A stretch of 64,000 nt of DNA from Trichomonas vaginalis G3. Taxonomy: Eukaryota; Parabasalia; Trichomonadida; Trichomonadidae. A model generated the notes under the pieces. The model saw nothing but the letters and a program-made list of their open reading frames with translations. It had not been told where the DNA came from and did no database searches. The DNA lies in the NCBI RefSeq assembly GCF_026262505.1, contig NC_067203.1:5828001-5892000 (forward strand), given 5' to 3'. A program made the translations under genes and the position numbers. Every line of letters begins with the position of its first letter. Positions within the stretch are counted from its first letter, which is position 1. Below are positions 28,981 to 37,416 of the stretch, one piece after another.

Positions 28981-29738
28981 GAGTGAGGAAGCATCTTGAT
29001 GAAGAGAGGAAGCACCTTGATCAAGAGAGGAAGTACTTTGAAGAAGAGAGGAAGCACTTTGTTGAAGAGAGGAAGCTGCATGATGTAGTGAGGAAGCTGC
29101 ATGATGAAGAGAGGAAGCACTTTGAAGAAGAGAGGAAGCACTTTGTTGAAGAGAGGAAGCACTTTGATTTAGAGAGGAAGCTGCATGATGAAGAGAGGAA
29201 GCACTTTGTTGAAGAGAGGAAGCTGCATGATGAAGAGAGGAAGCACTTTGTTGAAGAGAGGAAGCACTTTGAAGAAGAGAGGAAGCTGCATGATGAAGAG
29301 AGGAAGCACCTTGATCAAGAGAGGAAGTACTTTGAAGAAGAGAGGAAGTATCTTGATGAAGAGAGGAAGCACCTTGATCAAGAGAGGAAGTACTTTTTTG
29401 AAGAGAGGAAGCACTTTGTTGAAGAGAGGAAGCATCTTGATGAAGAGAGGAAGTACTTTGAAGAAGAGAGGAAGCACTTTGTTGAAGAGAGGAAGCTGCA
29501 TGATGTAGTGAGGAAGCTGCATGATGAAGAGAGGAAGCACTTTGTTGAAGAGAGGAAGCACTTTGAAGAAGAGAGGAAGCTGCATGATGAAGAGAGGAAG
29601 CACCTTGATCAAGAGAGGAAGCATCTTGATGAAGAGAGGAAGCATCTTGATCAAGAGAGGAAGCACCTTGATGAAGAGAGGAAGCTGCATGATGGATGCA
29701 TGATGGAGTGAGGAAGCATCTTGATGAAGAGAGGAAGC
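28981..29738 (+). repeat. 21-bp minisatellite encoding a heptad pattern, about 35 units
   Basis: Unit GAGAGGAAGCACTTTGATGAA with variants (CTGCATGAT, CACCTTGATCAA, TACTTTGAAGAA, CACTTTGTTGAA). The 21-bp period equals seven codons, so the frame reads as a charged heptad (RKHFEEE, RKLHDEE) compatible with a coiled coil, and it stays open in several frames on both strands. No ATG in good context opens the heptad frame; the upstream in-frame region is closed near 28942. It follows the pogo remnant directly. More likely an expanded repeat than a working gene, though a tail of a charged host protein cannot be excluded. Confidence 0.85.
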
Positions 29739-29945
29739 GTAAGAACCGATAACATTTACAAAATATTAAATTTATTTTGTAAATTTTCCAAAAGCCTTAG
29801 TACCAATGTAATATAAATGCTCCAAAAATACCATCCCTCCTTCCAAAAGCGTAAGAACCGATAACATTTACAAAATATTAAATATATTTTGTAAATTTTC
29901 CAAAAGCCTTAGTACCAATATAATATAAATGCACTAAAAACCCCA
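29737..29945. repeat. Two tandem copies of a 112-bp unit
   Basis: The block starting GCGTAAGAACCGATAACATT recurs 112 bp later (29849) with very few differences (for example TTTATTT versus TATATTT). Both copies include CCAAAAGCCTTAGTACCAAT. The first copy begins exactly where the 21-bp array ends. Confidence 0.9.
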
Positions 29946-30400
29946 ACTGCCAATAGCATGTATTCAAAAAATGCAATTCAATACAAATTTGATTGCATTT
30001 TTTGAGAAGGAAGTGTATCTGAATTCACAATTGTAATCCACGAATACACTTCCATCTCATTGATAAGAGGCTAATGCTTTTCTCATTAATAAGGCGCTGT
30101 TGGCCTCTATCCATAGCCGAAGTGATATTAACGTATGTTAACGTACAAAGTAAAAACATGTTTTTTCTTTTTAAAATCATTTAGTAATTAATAATATTTA
30201 GCACTCATAGTAAAAACATTAAAATTTATAAGAATCGTTATGAAGAAAAATTGAGAACTTATGATTTTATTTAGAAAAATGATTAAAAATATATAAATAA
30301 CCATATAAACAACATTTTAGATTCCTCTGAAAAGGGTATCTCAAATTGGTCTATGACCAATTGAATGGTTCGCCGGTTATTCAAGGTACGGCATAAACTT
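29946..30400. other. Spacer with two hairpins upstream of a membrane-protein gene
   Basis: A dyad TCAAAAAATGCAA / TTGCATTTTTTGA lies around 29967..30007 and a second, GGAAGTGTAT / ATACACTTCC, around 30010..30054. The rest is AT-rich without a gene. Confidence 0.5.
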
Positions 30401-33013
30401 ATGAAAACTTATCATTTCAAAATGTTTGTAGCTCTTTTTGCCTTAGGCAGACCTCTGCTCTTTGGAAATGTCTCACCAAAAGGTAAGTTTTGGAAGGTGT
30501 TTTCAATTAATGATTTCCACAATAACGCCAGTCCTGAGGATCCAAAATGTAACAACGAAGATCCTGGATGTCATTGGGATGACACAGCCCAAGGTTACAA
30601 ATGCGCCAAGATACAAGATAATGATAACGATAATGATGAAAAATGCTTTGGATATTTCGAATATACTCGTCAACCTGATCCTTTAATTGATGAAGACTAT
30701 ATCACCGAATTTGCATTCAGATGTAAGGTCACTGGTGGAGGAAGATGCTTATTTGATATTTCCACTCCTTCTGGAATATCTATTCAAAAATATATTAATG
30801 CGAACCAATTAGATGGTTGGGTGAGTATGCTCACATACAACAATGGAAAGCCATACAAAGGTGACATCCATGTGAGGACTTATATTCATCCTTATTCCAC
30901 CAATTCCGTTTTCAAAAATGTATCAATTATTCCTATTAGAACAGGCCTTGCTCTTGAACCTATTCCAAACTATATGGAAAGTGATACAAGAACAGAAAGA
31001 TTGCCAACTGGTAAGAAAACTCCTATCCAAACCCAAAATGGAGTAACAGCCTACAGAGCTTCTCTCAAGTTGTACAAAGAGAATGAAAAGATTAAAGGTT
31101 TATCAACTAAGGTCTTACCCAACAGCCACAAACTCTCTTCTATCCAAAGAAAGTATACAGAGAAGCTTTCAGGATCAGAAGAATTGAAGCTCCTCTCTCC
31201 AATTATTGCAAATGACCAGTATATCATTGGTGTTGATGTATTTAAGAAAGATTTCTTTATTGATTGGACAGTATCTGAAATTTCCCAAGGCAATAATGGT
31301 CCGGTTACGTCATCATTAACTTTGAATATAAAGCCACTTGAAGATCTAGAAATCTCATATATTGTGATCGAAGCATCTCCAAAATCATATCTCGACGCTG
31401 TGGAGATTTGGCATAAAGCATTCCCAGAATTATATGGAGTAAATCCTTATGGAAAAGCATCGATCGCAGTAAATGCAGATACCAATGAATGGGGAACTCA
31501 TGAATCAGATATCGTTAACAAATATGGAGCAAAATTGATTTGGGAATCATCAACACCACAAAAAACTGTTGAAGGAACATTAAACTTCAATGAAATTGAT
31601 CCATCCTTCATCAAGATTACTAAGACATTAAGTACTACATCCTTTGATCAGAACTGCCCTGATACCGAAGAAGAATGCAAATTAGTTAAGAAGTATGGTA
31701 TACGAGACTCATCCGGCCAACTTACAGGAGTTCAAGAAAATGATTATCTTTTGTGCCCCGTTATTTTATCGGATGAGGTTATTACAAACCAGCTAAAGAA
31801 CTATTATGAAAAGAAGAAGACAATTTGCTATGATGGCGTAGCAATTCGAAAATTTGATCAAACATTTGCAAGTTTTGGCCTCTCTCATGATATTATTAAG
31901 ACAGTTTCTCCATATGTATTATATACCGATAATGGCGATAAAGAATACATCAATTCCTATTGCGGTATGTTCAAGATTTTGAACAAATTGCAAAATGATT
32001 CTCCAAAAGGCTTCATTGTTGAGTCCCACAAAGTTTACCCACAAAGTGCACAGTTCATTGGCTCTGTTCTCTACAAGCACAAGAGATTAGAGCAATATAC
32101 AATTTTCCAAGATCCAGATAAAGTTGGCCTTTGGAACACCAGATTTTCTCTTGGTTCAAAGGTTATTTCTTTAATGGATGAATTAGGTTCAGATTTAAGA
32201 GAAGATTGGATGTGCACAGCTCCAGTCGTTGGCGCAATGGTTACAGGTATCAAATATAGAACAGCAGAAAACATTTGGCAAAATTACTCTGTTTTATATA
32301 CCTATCTTGATTCATCTTATGGAAGATATGGAACATTGTTCAAGAACATATTTGAAGGCGCAACTTATATGGCAAATGGAGACAGCAGAGTTGAAAAAAA
32401 TGATTTTACATATTTTGCTGTATATTGCAAGAATGATGGATCCAATTGTTACGCAAATTTCGTTAATTCTATGAATGCTAACACAAAGTATTATATTAGA
32501 ATGAAAGATTCTGATGCATCTTGCAATACAAAACAAGGTGATGGAGTTATATGCACAAAGTTGGATGATGGAAGATTTGAAGTATCATCTTCAAATCAAT
32601 ATAGATCAGTTATCATCAAATTCAAGGGAGAAGTCATTCCTCCAGTGTCAGAACCAACTGGCAATCAAGAAACTTGCGCAACTAAGAGAACAGAAGTTAT
32701 TGATCCAACGGATAAAAACGAAACAACAGGTGATAATGATCCAACCGGTAAAAATGAAACAACTGGCGAAAATAAGACAACTCCAACACCAAATAGCGGA
32801 GGAGGAAAATCAGATGATTCCATTGAAAACGGCACTGAAAAATCCGGCGCCGACAAAACATCAATTATTATAGGTGTCGTTTGTGGAGTCCTCGTTGTTT
32901 GTATCATTGTAATCCTTGTAGTTCTTATTATCCATAGAAAGAAACATTCTAAGTCTAAGTCAAATAGAACTAAATTAGAGGAAAACTCTGATCAGCCAGC
33001 AGAAGAAATTTAA
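30401..33013 (+). CDS. Type I membrane protein, large extracellular region, 870 aa
   Basis: The ATG at 30401 gives a signal-peptide-like start (MKTYHFKMFVALFALGRPLL); an ATG 36 bp upstream would put a basic stretch before it and is less likely. The extracellular part has a Cys-rich N-terminal section (NNEDPGCHW, ending FRCKVTGGGRC), a long folded middle and a Thr/Asn-rich stalk with the repeated DPT.KNETTG unit. One membrane helix (IIIGVVCGVLVVCIIVILVV) is followed by a basic tail (HRKKHSKSKSNRTK) ending in acidic EENSDQPAEEI. This is a common build among Trichomonas surface proteins. Ligand or enzymatic role not recognised. Confidence 0.85.
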   Translation: MKTYHFKMFVALFALGRPLLFGNVSPKGKFWKVFSINDFHNNASPEDPKCNNEDPGCHWDDTAQGYKCAKIQDNDNDNDEKCFGYFEYTRQPDPLIDEDYITEFAFRCKVTGGGRCLFDISTPSGISIQKYINANQLDGWVSMLTYNNGKPYKGDIHVRTYIHPYSTNSVFKNVSIIPIRTGLALEPIPNYMESDTRTERLPTGKKTPIQTQNGVTAYRASLKLYKENEKIKGLSTKVLPNSHKLSSIQRKYTEKLSGSEELKLLSPIIANDQYIIGVDVFKKDFFIDWTVSEISQGNNGPVTSSLTLNIKPLEDLEISYIVIEASPKSYLDAVEIWHKAFPELYGVNPYGKASIAVNADTNEWGTHESDIVNKYGAKLIWESSTPQKTVEGTLNFNEIDPSFIKITKTLSTTSFDQNCPDTEEECKLVKKYGIRDSSGQLTGVQENDYLLCPVILSDEVITNQLKNYYEKKKTICYDGVAIRKFDQTFASFGLSHDIIKTVSPYVLYTDNGDKEYINSYCGMFKILNKLQNDSPKGFIVESHKVYPQSAQFIGSVLYKHKRLEQYTIFQDPDKVGLWNTRFSLGSKVISLMDELGSDLREDWMCTAPVVGAMVTGIKYRTAENIWQNYSVLYTYLDSSYGRYGTLFKNIFEGATYMANGDSRVEKNDFTYFAVYCKNDGSNCYANFVNSMNANTKYYIRMKDSDASCNTKQGDGVICTKLDDGRFEVSSSNQYRSVIIKFKGEVIPPVSEPTGNQETCATKRTEVIDPTDKNETTGDNDPTGKNETTGENKTTPTPNSGGGKSDDSIENGTEKSGADKTSIIIGVVCGVLVVCIIVILVVLIIHRKKHSKSKSNRTKLEENSDQPAEEI

Positions 33014-33158
33014 ACAATCATCCACATGATTATTATATTGTTATATGGTTGTTTAATTAAAAAGGTTATTTTATTATTTATAACGTATTTACACGATAGA
33101 AAGAACTAAATATAGATTGTGGTATGTATAAGAAAAAAACAACAAAATAGATTTATTT

Positions 33159-34265
33159 TTAAACAAATTGAATATCAAGTTTTCCGTCTTTAAATTGACA
33201 AAGGGTAATTTTATTTGATTTTAGAAATGACGGGGTCCCAATACTTGTAGTTCCGTTCCATTCTAAATGTTCTTGATTTCCCGAATAAATAAAAAGATGT
33301 GGAGATCTTTTAGCCTTAAGATCAGAAATATTATTGTATTGAATATACGGATGCACTGATGGATATCCGCTGCATTGCTTGGCAAGTATTCCTTCTTCTG
33401 GAGTTTTGCTGCAACAATTTTCAATCAAATAATCCATTGACTGAAAAGCAATTGAATATATATCAATTGGTCCATATCGGATTTGGCATGGATTGCCAGT
33501 GCAGCTATATGTCAGACCGCCATCTGAAATGCGAGGGCCAGGAATAATTTTCAAGCCACTAATATCATCTGGACTTGGTATAAATACGGAATTCTTTAGA
33601 TTTTGAGAAAGAATTTGTATTACTTCTTCGGTCAATGTATCTGCATCGTAACACGGCCCTTCTTTGCCAAAATTCATGATGATAGAGCAATCTTCAGTCA
33701 AGAAGGGACCTAAAAATATTGTGAAATCTGGGTTGATCTGTACCAACTTATGATTTAATAAAATTATTTGATCAAGAGAATCGTTAATATATGGTCCAGT
33801 ACAAACTAGTATCGTTGAGTTAAATGTTTCGGGTATGCTTTCTGGATTCTTCTTTCTACAATTGGTAAAAACTTGATCAACATAAACATTTCCGTTCGAA
33901 TACTTGCCACTAACTGCAATAATTTCACCTCTGCATAGCCCTGTTTGAGTTGGCTTGAATTTCAAATTAACTTGCTTTTTATTGAAATGAGGAGTTAATG
34001 AAAGAATGGCATTTTCTAGAGTGAATTTTCCATTTATATCGCCAATTTTGGAGCTTAGTATTACTCCATAAATTAATGCGTTATCAATTACAGATTCACT
34101 TAAATTATAAGTATATTCTTCGGAAAATTTATTCGTTTGTCTAAGATTTTCTCCCATTTCTATTACATAATTTTGTAGTGTTTCTTGAACATCTAATATG
34201 TCTGTCGGAAAGTAATCTTCACAGCACGGATCCGAGAGAACGACGCGAACTCCCGGATTCGTCAT
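33159..34265 (-). CDS. POLA2: DNA polymerase alpha subunit B (POLA2/Pol12-like)
   Basis: 368 residues aligning by eye with the C-terminal part of POLA2: an OB-fold-like GEIIAVSGKYSNGNVYVDQV, then STILVCTGPYINDSLDQI and INPDFTIFLGPFLTEDCSII, VFIPSPDDI, and the end SPHLFIYSGNQEH with IGTPSFLKSNKITLCQF. In eukaryotes this subunit scaffolds the polymerase alpha-primase complex and has an inactivated phosphoesterase fold. The protein is clearly shorter than the human one (598 residues), lacking most of the N-terminal region. A TCATA initiator-like site overlaps the start ATG. Confidence 0.8.
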   Translation of the reverse strand: MTNPGVRVVLSDPCCEDYFPTDILDVQETLQNYVIEMGENLRQTNKFSEEYTYNLSESVIDNALIYGVILSSKIGDINGKFTLENAILSLTPHFNKKQVNLKFKPTQTGLCRGEIIAVSGKYSNGNVYVDQVFTNCRKKNPESIPETFNSTILVCTGPYINDSLDQIILLNHKLVQINPDFTIFLGPFLTEDCSIIMNFGKEGPCYDADTLTEEVIQILSQNLKNSVFIPSPDDISGLKIIPGPRISDGGLTYSCTGNPCQIRYGPIDIYSIAFQSMDYLIENCCSKTPEEGILAKQCSGYPSVHPYIQYNNISDLKAKRSPHLFIYSGNQEHLEWNGTTSIGTPSFLKSNKITLCQFKDGKLDIQFV

Positions 34266-36142
34266 ATGAATAAAGAGTTCGGATCAATCAATTAATATGA
34301 CTATAATTATGATTTACTATTTTATCTTCAGTTATCTCGTTGTTTAAAGACTTTGAGCATTTTTTATGAGATTACGCATATTCACCTAGTTTTGACACTG
34401 AATATCAATCCGAAATGATTTACTTATGGCTAAGAAATATTTCTTCTTATGAAAATTACAAATTTTTCCGAATAAATCATAACAACTTCGTATTTGATAA
34501 AATAATTGAAAATAATGCACACATAATAAGTACTTGCAAAATATACAAAGAAGACTAAATTCATCTCAGATATAAAATTAGAGAATGAAAGAAAATGAAA
34601 AATTAATATGTAGTTTGAAAATTAATCGATACCATTCAATAGCTATTGAGTATATATTGCAGAACTTCAATACTCTTTGGATACGAGAGTTTGGATGAAG
34701 GGCGTGAAAAAAGAATTTGATAAATTAAATATGATTCTTGTATATGGAAACATGCAGGAAGATAAGTTTAATTAAGGGGGCTTTAATTGGGAAAAAAGAA
34801 TTGAATTGAAATTATATTGAGAGAACAAATTTGATTACTTATAAAATAAAAATAGAATGATTAGTGATAATTAATTTATGAATTATGATAATTGTAGGTT
34901 TCAGGGCAATTGAAATCAAAATTTAAAAAAGTTATATTTTAAATCCACATCTAATTTTAAATAGATATTGAACTATAATTCTTAGATTGAATTATTTTTT
35001 TATGAAAATAAAGTAGAAAAAAATTATAAAATAATAATAGTGAAGTATAGTACAGCATATAAAGTACATTCAGCGGTTTTATGAAAGTGAATTTTTTTGA
35101 AACAGACACTCAATAATTGAAAAGAAGTTAAACTGTTTTTATATTTGGCGGTGCAGGAAAATTATATATTTCAATAAATGATCAACAATAACGTTCATTA
35201 CTTTGTAAACTTCACTAAATAAAATGGTGATAAAATATTTGAAAGTTTGTATTTATTTAGGCTTATTTTGTTGAAATATTGGAACAGTGTATAGCGTACA
35301 TGAAATAGTCTTAATGACCGAATATAGAGTATTCAATAATTTGTACTTTTGTGAGTCAATTCAAAAAGAATTCCCTCTAAAATCTGATGAGATCGTAGAA
35401 AGAAGAAATATTTTATATATCTTAATTTCCTACATTAATAGATTTATTTAAACTAATTAGAGTTATAAAACTCAATACCTTTGTTTATTTCAACGATCAA
35501 TATATCTGAATTTTCGTAGAATTATGTTAGAATTTAGTATCATCTATGTTAATGCATTCTAAAATATCGGCCCCATCTCTTTTTGAATTAAACATTGAAA
35601 AATTGGTTGGATTTTTGTGATGAATAGTATACAATCTTTTCAAAATTCGTTTACATGGAATCAAGCCTAAAAACTTATAAATTGAATTACAAATTCCCAA
35701 TACTGTAACACCCATTAATTTATTTATTTATTTAAAGTATCAGACAAAATTTCAGATACTCACAAAAATCTTCAGAAATAAGTAAGATGTCAAAAAAATC
35801 AAGAATATATTGATCTCTACATTATTGTAATTCTATTTTTAATCAAAATCCATTTGATTCCAATGATTCAGAAACTATAAACATATCTTTCAATTTTTGA
35901 ATAAGTTTTAGCAATATTGTAAGATATCTATTTATCTCCACGTTTTGAACTAAAAGTTCTAACTTTGTTTTTTTTAAATTGAGAAGATTATCGAAGTGAT
36001 TTTTGAATACAAGGTTCATTTTTGAATACAAGGTTCATTTTTGAGAGCAACCGCCTCAAAACCGCCACCACCATTCAAAAATCGCATTCAATTTAGTTTG
36101 ATTTTTTTCGGCTAGAACGGTTTTTCAAAAAATCAAATAACT
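34266..36142. other. AT-rich spacer, nothing recognised
   Basis: About 1.9 kb between divergent genes. Two short minus-strand frames (35527..35715 and 35843..36031) have no recognisable family or start context. A 19-bp direct duplication of TTTTTGAATACAAGGTTCA lies at about 36001..36038. Confidence 0.6.
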
Positions 36143-36682
36143 ATGCAACACATGTGCACCCAAAAGATCCCAAGCATCTTTGAGCTCGAGCTCCCATCTA
36201 CCACCATGAATCTCTTTGATCAGAACATCCCAAGGTCCCCAATCGAGTTCGAAGAAAAAGTTGATCTCAAAGTTGACCAACTCAAGGGTTTATGGTCACC
36301 AAGTGAAGACGAATTACTTAGAAAGGCTGTATCTGTCATGAAACAGCCTATCTCCTGGGAAGAAATTTCAAAGTTTGTACCAGGTAGAACACCAAAACAA
36401 TGCCGTGAAAGATGGCTCTTTAGACTCTGCCCAGATGTCAATAAAGCACCTTTCCAAAAGTGGGAAGACGAATTAATAGTTCTCGAACGTCAAAAGATCG
36501 GAAACCACTGGACAGCTATAGCAGCTAAGCTCCCTGGAAGAACTAGCTGCGCAGTCAAGAACCGCTGGTATACTGTACTTAGGAACAGAGTACAAAAACC
36601 TGTAAGCCAACGAGTTTTCTACCCACCCGTTGAAGCTTTAAGCGTATATTATTTTCCTCAGTTCATGCCACAGTATGTTTGA
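36143..36682 (+). CDS. Two-repeat Myb-like DNA-binding protein
   Basis: 179 residues with two Myb repeats: the first at about 49-95 with Trp51, Trp72 and Trp91 (ISKFVPGRTPKQCRERWLFR), the second at about 104-147 with Trp107, Trp123 and Trp142 (NHWTAIAAKLPGRTSCAVKN). The K.CR.RW and CAVKNRWY recognition helices are intact. Trichomonas has many small Myb proteins of this build, some shown to bind promoters of surface or iron-response genes. It probably acts as a nuclear transcription regulator; its targets cannot be told. The first 45 residues are acidic. Confidence 0.92.
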   Translation: MQHMCTQKIPSIFELELPSTTMNLFDQNIPRSPIEFEEKVDLKVDQLKGLWSPSEDELLRKAVSVMKQPISWEEISKFVPGRTPKQCRERWLFRLCPDVNKAPFQKWEDELIVLERQKIGNHWTAIAAKLPGRTSCAVKNRWYTVLRNRVQKPVSQRVFYPPVEALSVYYFPQFMPQYV

Positions 36683-37416
36683 GCTGTTTTTCTGTTATGT
36701 AAATTTAGCGTTGTTAGATATATTAGAAATACTGGCTTTTTTTCTCTTTTTATTATTTCTTATTGAGTGCAATCCACATTAACAACTGGAATCCCTCCTA
36801 CTCATATTTGTGTCAAATTTCCTTATCTCCGAAATAAGAGAATAATTGATATTATTTTTCAGACATTCATGCATTGTTCGCTCTAGTTATAAGTTGTACT
36901 TGATCATTTAAGTACATTTTCACATTTAAATATTAATTCTTATGATGGCAATCAATACAATCGATGTCTTTTATACATCATTAAGAATATTATAGATTTA
37001 AATTGATTCCTCCTTAATTAACTTCATGCAAAATATATGATTTCATAGAATTCTTTGTTATTTGAGGAAAAAAAAATTTGAAATTATATCTACTCGTAGT
37101 TGAGATGGCAAGGACCGCAAAGAGTTTTCATTATGAGAAACAATACAAAATTTCATGCTTAAATGTATCCATTTAGTTGTTTTTGATTAACGATATCATC
37201 ACAAATTAATCATAATTTGGAAGCCAAGCATCCAAAAATTATGCTATTTAGAAGAAACCTTTTAATTTTATCATATGTAAAAGTTCGAAAATCGAATTTT
37301 TTCTCATCATTTTGAAAAACATTCCATAAAAATCACGAAAAGAAACACGATTACATATTAAAAATGAAATGTATAGTTTAAGATTAATTAAATTTTTTAA
37401 ATTAAAATTATATAAG
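36683..37416. other. AT-rich spacer between convergent genes
   Basis: No gene or repeat seen. Stops occur in all frames. Confidence 0.6.

Noticed and set aside
28881-29711. Several overlapping long frames in the 21-bp array
   Set aside because: All frames stay open because of the repeat; the heptad frame has no ATG start, so it is listed as a repeat.
30365-30400. Upstream ATG of the 882-residue reading of the membrane protein
   Set aside because: It puts a basic stretch before a good signal peptide; the ATG at 30401 fits better.
31051-33000. Antisense frames within the large membrane-protein gene
   Set aside because: Shadows of the plus-strand coding sequence.
35527-36031. Two short minus-strand frames as genes
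   Set aside because: No family resemblance, no start context, AT-rich composition like the surrounding spacer.
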